Origin: Syngnathus acus
Taxonomy: Eukaryota; Chordata; Actinopteri; Syngnathiformes; Syngnathidae
Assembly (NCBI RefSeq): GCF_901709675.1
Contig: NC_051101.1
Coordinates: forward strand, 12,234,501 to 12,298,500
Direction of reading: 5' to 3'
DNA: 64,000 bases
Numbering within the stretch: the stretch's first letter is position 1; every line of letters begins with the position of its first letter. The position numbers and the translations under genes were made by a program. Shown here piece by piece: positions 20,301 to 35,300 of the stretch. The notes beneath the pieces were generated by a model. It was not told the origin of the DNA. It did not search any database and worked only from the letters and a program-made list of their open reading frames with translations.

Positions 20301-23300
20301 CAAACATCACGGATGACCAGACTTGAAAGTTGCTTTTTCTTTTTTTTTTCCTCTGCGCCTCCAAAACAAATAGTAGTCTTGCAAAAAGCAACACTGGATG
20401 CCCTGTTTTTACTTGCTAAAATGGTGCTGAGTCATGATTGTGTGTGTGTACACAGGCCAACCCTTTTTTCCTGGGTCTGGTGATTCTGGAAATGCTGCTG
20501 GACTCGCTGATCTCGGGAGCCAAACTTTACAACGTTGCTGATGGGATCATCTCCATCTCGTTAGGGATGATGTCGCGACTCCCGCTGTGAGTGGACACCT
20601 TTAAATGAACGTCAAACATTGTTATGGTGATTTATTCAGTGGTACATTTGTCTTTTAAAATATAATATAAAATAATTGGGAATTATTATCTCCAATATAT
20701 CGTGAACAGTAGTTAAAAAAGAAGAGTGGATTGCTAGCTCACAACAGGCGCTAGAAGCTAATGAAGCACCAGCGATAAAATAAAAAAAAGCTTGTAACTC
20801 TAATTTGGATCTCCCTCAAGGCTGCTGGTGCGAGGTCTGGAACTGTCGGCCTACGTGTACGTTTGGGAGCACTTCCGCCTTGTGGAGCTGCCCTGGGACT
20901 CGGCCTGGACCTGGTGGCTCAGCTTCCTGGCCGTGGACTTTTGCTACTACTGGTTCCACCGCTTCGCCCACGGTATTTACACGCTCACATTCGAACTCGC
21001 ATCACATGTTTCAAGATGTATCGCAATTTTTAAAAGTTTCACTCAAAACACGCCAAAAAATGTTCAATATGTTCAATCATGATGCTGATCCAAATGAACA
21101 TTGTTGTTTTGGTCGAAGTCTGCTCTCTCCAGGGCGCTTTCGAGCTTTGCAACATCGCAAAATTGCGTCCGTGTGGAAGCAGGAGGGCCATAAATCTTCC
21201 CCGTTTTGCGTTATGGGGAGCGTCCAATAGAAAATTGCCAAAAGATCATCGTGGTGCGCCGAGATGCGAGGCTGTTATTAGCTCCGTGTAAAACAGCACT
21301 TTCAGTTTCAAGTCTTTTACGACCTTCTCCCCCCCCTCTCTGCCGTCGCCACATCAAAGTGGGACGGCAGCGTAATTAAGTGGAAACACTTTGGAGAGGC
21401 AGTCAGACGTCCACGCTGATGTCTTCATTACCGAAGAGACGTTTCTGCTCGGCTTAACGCTCGCCGCACGCGCAAATTTAGGATTCTCCCTCGACGGAAA
21501 AGTCCCGAGTCCAAACCGGAGCAGACTCTTTGCCACCGCGAGCTGTTCCGTGACGCCGTTCCCCACTTCCAGTTGGTCCGCTTACAGAACCAAACGTACC
21601 TTTGGGATCACTTACTTTTATGTGGATGAAGTTTTAATATAACGATGGGGAAAAAAGTCAAATGAATAACTCAAGTTATAATACCGACATAAAAGAAAGT
21701 AGTAATTCTGCAAGAACTGAATATTTCAAACATTGAGATCATGAGTTTTTTTTAATAGGGAAATTTATATTGAGTGAGAAAAAAAAATCTTCAAAAGAAT
21801 ATTCATAGTACTAAGAGAAAGTTACATTTTGACAAAAATGCCAACATTATATGAAGCATTTATTAAAAACAAAAATCTGTAATACATTTGAGGGGTCAAA
21901 GTCATAATTGTATGAAGTTGGAATTTGACGGCAAATAATAATACTATGACAAACATGGCAATCATGTGTTTAAATGTACAGTGATTTATTTTCGGTTTAC
22001 TATCATCCTTGATTGATCTTTGAACTCCTCCTCATGAGCATTGTGACGCTCCATTGTGAATCTCCACTTGTGGTCTTTGTCTGGCATTTAGCTTGCGGAG
22101 GAGCCAGTGGCAGCTCCCCGCCTCAAACAGTCTAACCTCTGGGCAAGACGTGACCTTTAGTTAAGCTGCGACCGCATCCATCAAATAACCTGAGGAGCAC
22201 ACAAGAATAGCAAAAAGTGCGTGGAAGCAGATGGTTTTGGGCGCGCGCGAGGCGGCCCGGGCTCGGAGGCGGCCGTGTTGTTGACAGGCGCGTTGATGCT
22301 GTTTACTCTACGCGTCTAACTGCAGCGCCACTAATGGCAGCTCTGCGTCTAAATGCGGCCCCGCCGGCGGGGCGGAGGCCATTAATCAGACCCTCAGCTG
22401 TCCCGCCTTTGATTATACATGAGATAATAGAGTCGTCTCGCCAGGCCACGCTGCTTTTTGGGGCCCAAAACGGCAGAGCGGTCTAGCTAAATGGTCACGC
22501 TTGCGCCTTTAATGGCTTGTAGTCCCGACCCGGAGCGACCAGTACAAAGATTCTCAGCCTCTTGTGGGCTTTTTTTTTTCTGCACAGGGGAAACACCAAG
22601 GGCCCAATTTACTAAAGATTTGCGTGTGCAAAAACGGCCGCAAACCAGGATTCATTTGGCGCATTGTGGGAGGAGTAGATGCAAATTTTATTCAAATTAA
22701 AATATACAGTACAGTATTTAAGCAAGTTTGCACGTATGATACAAAGCCAGTAGTCCAACCCCTGATGAATTAATGTATTGATTGGAGGAGAGGCGTCTCA
22801 GTGCATTAATCTATCACGCCAGTTGATGTGCTCAGCATCTTTCAGTCGTGCTGAGGAACTTTTTTTTTTTTTGTACTGTGCCCCGTCAGCTGTGCAGAGA
22901 GCAGCAGACAAACACGTGTGCTCAACGCTCCTCCCGTGTGGATGTTATTATTTCACGAGAGCTGCCAGGGAAGTTTTAACCTGGCCACTGGGGGCCACTT
23001 CATAAATCTTGGCGGTGACGGCGAGTTCCTGGCCTTGGTGCAGGTTTGACCAAAAGCCCCCCCCCCCCTCGCCCTCTACGCCCCCGACTCGAAGGCCAGG
23101 ATGTGGGAGTCGAGAAAGAGAGCGAAAGGCCTCCCGGGAGGCACCTATTAACATCAACAACATCAGCGGGGCTTTGATCCGAGATGAGCGCGTCGCAACG
23201 GCTTCGACTCTAAATTCGAACTTGTCTGCGTCACTGTAAAAGCCCGGTAAAAATTCAAGTTTGCTGCAGATGATCTTTTCCGATGTCAGTAAAACCACCA

Positions 23301-26300
23301 AAGCTGTCCTGCGCGGTGTCTACATTCATTGCCGCCGGTGCCGTAATGATGATGGGATATTTTCTTTGGGGCCCCCGACTGCTAATTGGGGAAAATGTAC
23401 AGACGACTACCGGTAGAGCGACGCTGACCAGCTCTGTAACTTAGCAGTAATGCCACCGTTCTGTCTCTTGCTACTTTTAGCCGAGTAACGTCATCAAGTT
23501 ATTTTTAGCCTTGGCAAATGCTCAGCCGCTCCATGCCACCTGGACGGACGGAATAAAGCCATTTGATCATTTATTCCACATCCTTGAGATATGGAATAAA
23601 ACTGACACTAAATGAGCCACATTTTTCAATGGATTTTTCCAAATTCAATTGATCTCAGTGCAAAAGTCAACCTCATTGTAGTTGGACCGGTGGATTGTGT
23701 TTGAACGTGGAACGTAGCACTTCACAATTGTATATAAGCAAGGAGTTGTTTGCAGTGAGCCAAAGTGGGCTTGACCAAAGAGTGTGTTTGCATTGGTGTG
23801 CGTGACAGAGCTGAACTGCGGTGTAGCGAGCGATTCAGTCCTGTCCAGTCTTCGCTCCATGTTTGGATTGGCTCGCTCGCCGAGAAGCGTCCAATCCAAA
23901 CACGACCATCTACTTCACAGCCCATTAGCGCCGTGATTGACGGGGCAAACTTCCATTCGCAGGACTTTAAATCAAGCGCCCCCGTCTATTAGTGCCAGGA
24001 GGGCCTTCGCCTGATGTCATGCTACTGGAATTTCACTGGCGTGGCAGAAGCGTAGGACATTTCTTTAATGTATTAACTGTTAATGGAATGAATCATTTGG
24101 GTCCAGGTAGGCTAGCTGTTAGCATTGTAGCTGTTGTTATAATTTCCATTTTGTTTTGGGTCAGCGGTAGAATAGTTGCACAGGGCGAGCCCAGCTCACA
24201 ACAACGGGCGGCAGGCCGTTAATGTCCTCCATATAAAATGTACCAAATGTTCCGAGGATGTTTTTGGAAGCGTTTGAGATTGAGGTGGGCCTTGTTGTTT
24301 TTTTGTGTGCGTTTGAGAACTCTTCCCTTCTGAACGGCATTGGCCAAACTATGCGGCGTCCTGTGGAGTTCAGACATGAGGACATGGGCTTTTTCAGCGA
24401 AGCCTAGCGCTTCCCACTTCCTAGCGGTGACAAGGAGCATCAATCTTAACGCGGCCGCGCTGCTGGACCTTGCCAAGCGACATTACTGTTGCATGAAAAG
24501 GAAAGTAGGGAAAAAAAAAAAGATGTTGGAACAAAGCATGAACATAAACACTTTATACTTTCTGACTCTGCAACAAGTACGTAATGATAGATCAACACTA
24601 TACTTGTTTAATTGGTTCAAAACAGTTCAAATGAATGCTTTGCTTTGTGTTGTTTTTGTTTTATGGACATCAGCACAAAAAGTGCGAAACTCAACTGGAC
24701 TTTCAGTATGTTCATGGAGTAAAAATATCTGAAGGCAAACAAATACAAAAAAGCAAGCGACATGCAATAATATATTAAATATATTTTGGAATATGACAAA
24801 TTGTAAAAAGATGAATAATATTAATAATCAAGATTTAAATGAATTAAATAAATGGTTGTGGTTTTTCCCCTTTATACAAAGTGGAACAAAAAATGCCATT
24901 GTAATCACTATTAATTTTCTTATACGATTAAAACATTCCATTGACATCTTTAATATTCTTCTTTTAATGGCCCAAATGTGACCATTGATCATGTATAAAG
25001 AGAAAAAAAAAAAAAAAAACTCCGTTTGGTGGTCCGATCCGGGCCTGGAGTCCCTCTTGTCCACAGCTGTCTTTTCCAGCGAGAAACACTTTTCAATAGT
25101 TAGACGCTTGGGAATCCTCCAAATCTTGTCACGTCCCAGCTCTGCTCTTTCTTGTTTCGTCCTAATCCCTAAACGGTCATTTGTACGCCCGTTTCCTCGC
25201 ACCTGCCGAGCTGCAGCAATAACGCCAATATCCTACTTTTCCCGGGGAATCCTTCTGGATTTCCCCCTTCCCCTCAAGTCGTTTCTCTGATTGGACCTTG
25301 GAACGCACTCGCACTTCTCAACAACGTGTTTGTTCAGGTGCGAGAGAACCCCCCCGACCCGTGCCCTTTAAGACTGTCGGCCTCGATGCAACTCACAAGT
25401 GTCGGTCGCACGTGATTGAGCACATAAAATCATAAACGCCGTAAATCACATGATCGTACCTGAGCGGAATCTTGAGATGAACTAAAAATTACCTCATAAA
25501 ACTTTTTGAAATTGGGCTCACTTGTGCAAATAAAAAAGAAATCACCACTTCTGTGCAACACAGTAGTTATAATATTTTTGGAAGCCTGTAGGTGCCAAAG
25601 TGCTCCTAGGGTCCACCCGGTGGTCCCCAAACCTATTCCCTAACAAGTAAAACTTAACTAGCTTGTTCCTGTTGCACGTTAAAATACAATAATAGTTGCT
25701 AAGCTGCGATAGCTCAGGCTGAAATGATGAATCGAAAAATTCGATTATTGATTATAATTTGATTTCTGCCTTTGCAGTGATCAGATCGTCACATTACTGC
25801 AGTACCAAAATATATTCGCTTCAACCGTGATGCCAGAACAAATAGTCAAAACATAATGTGTTGTGTTTTTTGTAGAGGTGGCCATCCTGTGGGCGTCCCA
25901 CCAAGTGCACCACAGTTCCGAGTACTACAACTTCACAATTGCGCTACGCCAGCCGCTCACTCAGCAGCTGACGTCGTGGGTACGTTCCTACTCCCGTGCA
26001 CTCTTTCCAACACTCCTAATAAAAAATAAAAGTCATATTTTCGTTCAGATTTTCTACGTGCCCATGGCCTTGGCCGTGCCACCGTCCGCCTTCGCCGTCC
26101 ACATCCAACTCAATCTGCTCTTCCAGTTCTGGCTGCACACGGAGGTAGGCATCACGTCAGCATTAGAAAAAATATCAATACTTATCTTATTTGTCTGCTC
26201 CTGTCTAGACGCTCAATAAAAATGAGCCTGTGCTGTTCAATATTCCAAACAGAAGCAAAGCGACGACAAGTATCGCTGTTTTTTTTTATTTTTTATGATC

Positions 26301-29300
26301 CTTCCTGGGAATGAATGGCTTTGTAACACCTCCAATCCAACCTTTATAGTGCGCTATTAGCCAAAGTGCTCGCAACAGACGCTATTTTGTCTTTATGGTC
26401 ATTTTCTTTATGTCACTGCTGCATGGATTTTGTTGCGCAGCCAAAGTGAAGTTTTTTTTCCAATCCAGTGCAAAACAACCAGACGTGCTATTACATAGAA
26501 ATACTAAATGACCAATTATGAATTTTGCCCAGCTAAGCATTTCTGAGGCATGTGTTGGAAGCCAATGAGAATTTGTCAAAGTACAGGGCCTGGATTTTGC
26601 TCACATTGGGTCTTTGAGATATTCTTTTAGCATCATGTTAGGATAAACCTATCCAGATAATCCCGAAATAATCCTTGAGACCTTTTTCAGATAATGTATG
26701 ATAGACATCCACACAAAATTCCATGTTGATTGGTGTCTGACGATTAAAAAACAAAAATGCAGAACCTCACTTCAAGGCTTTTACTTTTTCTTTCAGGTAA
26801 TCCGAGACATGGGACCTCTGGAGTGGATCTTCAACACCCCCAAGCATCATAGAGTTCACCACGGTGAAGACCTGTTGATTTGGTCATATGATTTTTATTT
26901 TTGTTAGCATTAGCTCAACTGTTCTTAATGTTAACCTTTCCAACAGGAAGAAACTTGTACTGCATTGACAAGAACTACGGCGGGATTCTGATCATTTGGG
27001 ACCGATTGTTTGGTAAGCAAACACATTAAAAGCTTTTGGCTAACAGGGAAAACTTGTTTTGTTTTTGGTGTTGGCTAGAAAGTGGAGAACCGTTGTTCTG
27101 AAGCTAACAAAGCTAATTGTAGTTTTTCTGGTTTAAGATTTAAATACGATGAGTGTTGGTTTTAGTATGAAAGTAAAAGAAGCCTCATGCTAATGCTAGT
27201 GTGGCTACTTCAATTGTTGCGTTGTGTTTTAAGGCACCTTCTCACCAGAAAAGGACAAGGTGGTGTATGGCTTGGTCTTCCCCAGCAATTCTTTTGAAAT
27301 CATCACAAGTCAGGTGAGTACTGCACTTGCCAACAAACTCGCTCTTATCCAGGTAACACCTGGATTTTTATTTTTATGTTAAAATTCCACGCTCAAAGCC
27401 AGTCTCACCTATCAACATGACTCCTTGGTAAGCAGGTCTATCTTAAAAATGTGTTCACCTTAAAAAATATCTCAAGACATCACAAAATTTGAACAATAAA
27501 TGGGCACCGAGAAATAGTCATCACATGAGGGCAAAGTTTTATCACTCACCTTAAACACAAACAACTGCTCATTTCAGTTTTTTTTTTGTATCTGATTTGG
27601 TGTTTTCTCCTCTTTTTCAGTTCCACTACTATTTGTCCTTGTGGAGAAGGTCAACCACCTACTCGAGTCTTTCAGACAAAGTGTCAACTTTTGTCAAAGG
27701 TCCCAGCTGGACGCCTGGAAACCCTCGGCTGGGCAACCATGATCACGTTCCAGAGGTGGGTGCGGGACCACGTCGTGACCTGACATCATTGCAAAAAAGA
27801 GAATTCCTCACAGCGGGAGTCTTCTGCGACTTTTACAGGGAATGGCCACATCAAATAAAAGCTGCAAAGTCTTTGTAGACGGAGCACAATAAGTTCATTT
27901 TCACCGTCTCTGGGATTAAAACCGCATGGTGCCCCAGTGGAAATATGCGTGTACACACGTGTGTGTGTGTGTCTACAGAAAGGCTCCAGTGGAACGAGCC
28001 GGCGGTTAACTTTGAAATAACGTTGATGGTGGCGCATATTTAGTTCCCTCATGCGTGACACTTTGGGGAAATGTTTTTTTCACGATTCAATTGGCCCCTT
28101 AAGGCAACCTCAGAAGCCAAACACCATGAAAGGGTTCTCGTGGTTGGGGAAGACTCACCAGGTGAACCACGACCCGACGTAGCTGCAGGTGTGCCGAGGA
28201 GGAGAGGCAGCGAGCTTCTCTGGCGGCTTCTATTGGTCAATTTATTTGAATTCACTTTTTTTTTTTCCTTTCCACATGACAGAAAGGGGTTACATGACTC
28301 AGCAAATTCCAACAAATAGACTCACGTCTTCCAGTAAAAAAAAAAAAAAAAAAATCCAGATGACCTCATAGACTCATTTTCATCCCAACTGAACCTTTAA
28401 AATAATACATTTTGCTCCCCGTCACCCCCAAAAATCAATATTTGTCACTTTTTTTCTTTACTCACCTTTTACAGCATTCGAGTCAGAACGACAAACCTTA
28501 TTTTGTTGAAACAACAACTCTGCAATGTCTCAAAATAACCTTCAAAGGCAACTTGTGGCACTTTGCAATGTTTATTACAGCGCCGCAGAACAATATTGCC
28601 ACAACAGAGGTTCCCTTAAGTGGGAAAAACAGCAGTGACGTTGACATATTGTATATTTTTCATTTGGCCCGATAAGTGATGGCTTTGCGTTTGCTCCATT
28701 AGACGATGGAAAACTGACTTCGCCGTGATCTTGACACCCTTGATGTCATTTGTATAGAGATGGAAATCAAACGAGAGCAGCCAGACTTTGAAAATGTAGA
28801 CGCTGTATATATTTTTCTTCCTTCTTCGACTCTTCAAACTGACCATCGTTTTATTTTGCAAGTCAAATGAAAATCCTACCCATTAGACATACTACAAGGA
28901 CTGTGGTTTTGCAATGAAAATTCACCAATTTGATTTAAGCTAGTACATGAAATTTGGTAGGCATGTCTGTGGTGAAAAGACCCACAAAAACACTCAAGAG
29001 GCCGTGCCCTAAAACACAAATGAACCTTGCCGTTTTGGTTCAATGCTGAATTGCAAAGAAATTTAGTTTTTGCCCAAAAAGACACAGGAAGTCCGCCAAT
29101 TTAGTTTAAAGTGGTCACTTTTGGGTCACCACTCTGTCCCTTGCCTGGAAGATTTTCTTCTCCTAATGGTTTTCACCGAGTGGTTGTGGGCAAGCGGTTT
29201 CAGGTCCTGTGTATTTTTTCTTTTCCGCTGGCAGGTGACCGGCATGGAGAAGCCTCACGATCCCAGCTGCTCACTGCCCTTACAAGTTTACGTGGTGACA

Positions 29301-32300
29301 CATTTCCTGCTGGTGCTGCACACGTACCACGAGCTCTTCGAAAACCAGGCGGTAAGTATTTGTCACATTTAGACGCACGGAATTATTTGTGGCAAAAAAA
29401 AAAAAAAAATCTTTCTCAATGTTAAAATTGAACAATATTTGGTTGCCACTTTTCCACATCTCTGGCTTTGTTGTAAAAAAAATATATATATTTTTCAAAA
29501 CACCCTGAAACTGTTGACATAGCCGATGTTTGGTCCATGTGGGCGTCTGACGAGAAGGTGCTGAGCTCCCTAATTGAAGGCTACTCGTCTGCCAACATGA
29601 TTGAACTAATGACACAGTTTATTGCGGCCGCTCGAGCTCCAGTAACTTTGACTTAAAAAACAAAAAGAAAAATGAGCTGCGTCTAATATCGTGACAGGAT
29701 GACTGATCGGCCTTTCCCTTTGGAGGAACCTTTGTCTATTATTTTCCACTTGCCCAAGCCAAAAGACCCCCTTCCTTTCCTCCTCTGTCAGAAAAATAAA
29801 GCATCGGGTCTCCTCGGCAGTTATCTTTGGAAGCCTTTTTTTTTTCCCCCCTCAGGCATAGTTTTGGTTAGCCGAGAAGTGCCGTTACGCCCAAACTCCT
29901 TCGAAACTCCCAAATAAAATTGCCCCCCACCCCTCCCTTTTTTTCTGTGCTCCTCAGTTGTGGTCCCACACGCATTTACACACACACGCACACACACCTC
30001 CGGGGCCAAGAGGGCTCCCCGTACTTCGCCTGCAAATGAAACACCAGCTGGTGGTCCGGCAGTGAACACAAACGCCTTAATTGTGGACTGGAGCCTTTCC
30101 CAAGCAAAATAGCCTTCAGGATGCTGCAATCAGGACTTTTGCGAAGGAAAATAACAACGAGAGCTCTCCCGGCTCCCGCAATAAATCATGTCACCCTTTT
30201 GTGTTTATGTACCGTATGAGTGTGTGCCAGCTCGCTAGCTCACTGTACGCTACAGCTAACGTTATCATTGCTCTCGAACAATTGTGCCCGTTGATGAGTT
30301 TGAAGCTGATTGTGTGTGGGAATTTTATGGACTTCAGTACATTTATTAACTTGCTTTGCCAGTTGTAAAGAATACTTTGGTCTGTATAGGTTTCCGATTG
30401 AAGATTGAAGGAGTGACTAACCCAGTGAGTGATATGAAGTCACCCATTTTTTGACGGAGTAAATAAGTGACTGACTGAGTGACTGCTTGACTGACCAAGT
30501 GACAGATTGACTGACTGGCTGAGTGTTGAACCGGCGGACCCGCTGAGTGAATGACGAACTGATTTAATGATTGACAATCCGATCGACTGATTGCGCGAAC
30601 GGGGTGAGCGTCTGACGCAAACACCCTCCATCAAAGAAAATTAAAAGTTCTGAACACAACAGAGCGAGTGTACACTGCTGTTAATGTGATGCCGTTTACC
30701 CACCATGTGCTCGCACACTCATGCCTGTTTGCCTTGGCAGTGCCCAGTAAACAGTGGTGCGGGCTGGCGCTTTGTGGAAAGCGACTGCAGAGCCAAGCGT
30801 CCATGATGCTGATTACAGCTTTACATTGGAAATCACGCCATGTGCTGTATTTGGACCCCTAGACGCTGACCCACTTGACCGTCCTGGGAATGACTGCCTA
30901 CGTCGTACTCACGCTCACCTCCCTGGGATTCATCATCGACTGCAGGTGCTCTTTTATGCCCAGATTTTGGTGTAGGTGGTGCAATTTTGATCATTTGCAT
31001 ACGTGTGGTATTCTGGAGGCCCCTTCTTTCTCAAACAAACACTTTACATGTATTTTACGGTGTACAATGATAAAGTACAGGAGGTCAATTGAATTGAAAT
31101 GGTGTATTTGCTCAAATTCTGCTCATTTGTCAAATTTCATATGCAAGAAAAACCCTAGTATACACATATATGTTGCATCCAGGCCGTGGGCGTCCATTTT
31201 GGAGCTGCTACGTTGTATGTGCATGGCGATGTTGCTGCAGTACAGCCATGTGAAGGCCCCCAACTCAGCTCTGACTGTGCCCACCCAGGTAAGGCCTTCT
31301 GACCTTTTATACATTTCACAAAATAGTCAGTCAGTAGGCTTAAAATATGAAAAAACAAGTTAACATAAATAACGTGACAATTTACTGAATACCTTTTCTG
31401 AGCGAGCTGAACTTGGCTACGCCCCCCCACCCCCTAAATATACACGTGGTCCAATATTTAGAATTAGCGTGACAGATTTCCCCGTGCTCATCACCTGACC
31501 TTGCGTACTGCTTTCTGTTCTGCTCTACGCAAAGATAATCTCCAATGACAACTGTGACAATGATCTTGAACGATGAAGTCACTTTTCGGATAAAAGCGTG
31601 CTGTCACGTTGATTGTCCCGACACGGTCCCGTGTATTTGTGTGGTCTGTTTTGTGTGCAAAGTCCGGCCGGCGGAGCTCTGATCTCTCCCTCCAGATGCG
31701 CGTGCCAATTAGCCCTAAAATTGGCGTGCCGTTATGGCTGTGGACTGTACATGGTGGCTGACCTGTCATTACTTTTTGCCCCCCTTCCCTCCCTCTTCTG
31801 GCTTTGTCCTCGCCCTGCTCACTGAGCGCAGAGCGACGCTTCTGGAAACAATTAGTGGCGTCTGCCGCTAACTAGAGCTGGCTGATGGGATTTGCACGTG
31901 AGCACAGAGTTGCCGCTTTTATTGTCTCGGCCACATCTGTAGAGTTCAGGTGTGCCCCAAAAAAATAATAATTCAGTATTATCATTTTAAATTAGAATTA
32001 TCACGACTACTATATTTCACATTGCAGTTTCTCAGCACTAATTAACCCCACATAAAGTTTTATATAATAAGTATTATAGGACAGTAATTTTTTTTCAACG
32101 CATTACCTAATGTAATATTATTTTTTCTCACTCTGTTGGTCAGATGAAATATTCATAGCATTTCATGTCTATAATACAAAACGCCCCCCCCCCAAAAATC
32201 CAATCCATTCATACAGACACTTTCCAGCCTCACGTCTGGCTCGTGAAGCCTTGGTGTGATTCCGTGGTCAGAGTCTGCCAGCTGTTAATAGCACCGAGAG

Positions 32301-35300
32301 CTTTAAGGATGCCATATATCACAAGCCAGACATTTTGTGTGCAAGTGTACAGTCGGCAGGGGCCACAGCACAATTACCAATTCTCTGCCGCCGACTTTTT
32401 TTCTTCTTCACCGATTGGCTTCAAAACGCGTCAGAGCGGCGTGCCGTGTCATTAAAAGCATAAAGGGCGCCCATGTGTCAGCCACCATTTTGAGTCTTTT
32501 GTGAGCCTTTCAAGCACCTGCCAGCACCAACGCGCCTAATGGTACTTAAAAAGTGCTCAGTCACACAGGGCCGTAACCATAATTTAAAATGTGTGGGTGG
32601 GGCGGGTGTCAAATTGCTCAGGAGTAAAGCTACTTTTACAAGCAAATTATTATACGCTCCCATTTTACTGCTCCTCTCTGTTGGCCAACGGAATAAATAA
32701 TAAATTAAGGCTGAGTTAGAATACATAGTTTTTTATTATTATTATCAAAATAAGTCCTCAAACAATACAAAAACCTAAGCACTTGGAAAGTCACTTGACA
32801 CAGATAAAGAAAAAAAGTACATGAATTTTTGATTGTATTAATTTTTACTGGCATAACAGAAGTCTAAAAATGACTTCGGCAATAATGGAAGTCGGCTAAC
32901 ATTTTGCTTAGGGCCCCATGGAGGCTTGTCCCGACTCTGATGTTTACTTTTGGTCGTTCCGTGTCAGTGAAATTTGATGAGTAATCATAAAACAGGAAAG
33001 TAATAAGTCAAGCCATGACAGAGTTGATTGAGAGCTCATTTGTGCTTGTCTGCTTGTCTGTGGAAAGATAAATGTCCAGGTCACATCAATATTATCAAGT
33101 TCAAGTCCGACACAAATCAGCAAAAACACTGAACGCCGCCTCGCCTTTTCCTGATAAGACAACCCATGGCGAAAGGTCGCCATTATCTCGCCGCCAAAAA
33201 AAACCTCATGTGCGGAAGGTCGAGGCGGTAAAATCATGAATGAAGATTTGTTTGGAGCTGTGCAAACGCTGGAACACAAACGGTGGGGCAACACATATAG
33301 ACAACGTAACAGTCTATCTTCAGCAATTAATATTACCGAATCTTACCGAGTCACTTGCAGTAGTTTAATGAAACTCTTATTTCATACCATAACCATATAT
33401 TTGTACTTTGTTCGTCCCACTCCTCAAATCCAGTCCATAGAGAGCCAACAGTACAGCATTATAACCCGAAGGCAACACGCTGAAGGACCCAAACGACAAG
33501 CTTGATCAAATATGAAGGTTTTAATCCCGCTCTTAAATATTAAGAGGGTGTCTGCTCCCACGAGAGCATCTCGTCGAATCGACTCCAAAATCATTCAAGA
33601 ATAATGAAAGAGGACGTTCATAGTTTTCCGCAATAAAAATAAGTCATATTTTACAATAATATGGTCCAGGGTGGCGTATCATTTCGCAGCATAAAGGCTT
33701 CCATCGCTCTCCGCGTACCTCATTGAACAGGCTCGCTCGTGTCTTGGCTAACAATCACAAGTGGAGTCGTAAAAATCACATTTTTCAAGTGTCCCGCCTG
33801 GAAAAGTTTCCTCGCTGCCAGTTTGGTCAATTTTTTTGTCCCCCTCAGTCCGAATTGCCCTTGAGTCGTTTGGGCACCAAATGGGTTCCCGATGACGTTT
33901 CCAAGTTGGCCGCCGCCGAAGCGTGAGATTGCGGAAAAAGAAGGTCGGTATGAGGAAGACTGGAAGGAGCGTCGGAAAAGCGGTCGCGTGCAAATACTTC
34001 CCGCTTTCAAGAAGAGAAGAAGTATGTTATTTTATTGGGACGCCGACCACGGTAATCACAGAACCCACGTGCTCTGTTATTGATCACTTTGTTACGATCC
34101 AAAACACCCGAGAGGAAGCAATCTGTCGGACCCGACGGACGTTTTTTGAAAATATAGGCCCTGAAGCCAGTTTCAGTTAGCAACCTAAAATTTGGTACAG
34201 ATGGCTATCATGAGTAGACCTACAAAAACATATCAAGAAGAAGAAATTTTGGCAGTTTTCAGGGATCCTTCAAACTCATCCCTAGAGATTTATTTTTGCT
34301 ACTAAATTTGAAACCATGTACACTAGACAATAGTTGGCAGCGGTTTTTTGACATGAAATATGGTAGCTTCGTTTTTTTTTCTGAAATGCATTTGCACCTC
34401 AAAAGTCGAGTCTTCGTGCCATTCGTCAATATCCAAGGAATCAAAATTCACTACCGTTGTAAGATCTTTTTTTTTAAACATAATCCCTTTACTGCCATCT
34501 TCTCCTTTCTCAGCCTCGTATTTTCCAACAAAGTCCGCAGCGGGAGCGTACAAGCAGGGGCGTCATAACTCTTCTAAATATCAGTGGGCGGATGGAAGGA
34601 GTCGAGGGGGCCATTAACCTCTTTGCCCCCCCCCGGAGACTCATTTGTCTTTACTGAGGAATCCCCTTGAACTGAGTCGCAAAGGGCAACCACGTTTGCG
34701 CTCTTTAAGCTGTGAAAATACAAACAAGGGCTTCATTTTTACTAATATATGACCGACCAAAAAAAAGAAACCTTTATTAATTGTAAAATTTATTTAAAAA
34801 AATATTTTTTAATAGCTAGCAAGATTTTACATCGGTAATGACTGGTTGCGACATATATTCCAATAACTAAGTAAGTAGGGAATAAGTCGGTTCTCCTCGT
34901 CTTTGAAGCCGACGTGTAAAAGAAAACGTTTAAATGTGAATTCTTCTCCAGGGATGGATTGTAAAAATGGGCTTCATTGACGACCGCCTCATTTTAGAAG
35001 TCAAGAAGTTGTAAAGAAATGTTTTAATGATAATTCTCCTCAAGGGAGGAACCCTAAAACACAGAATTTTGTACCACTTCCACACTGCTTGTTTCCATTT
35101 TACTTTCATCCTTCTTTTTTTCGTTCCGCTCGCCTTGCCGTACAGATTTCTGGCGACTGTGGTCACGGGGGTGCAGGGGTGCGCAAACAGTAACGGGTAA
35201 CACTGTACACCGTGTGTAAAATCGTCTCTCACTAGCAGATTGTATTTTTTCCTGAATATCAACGACGATAAAACAATTTTATTATCTGGCATCCAGTAGA

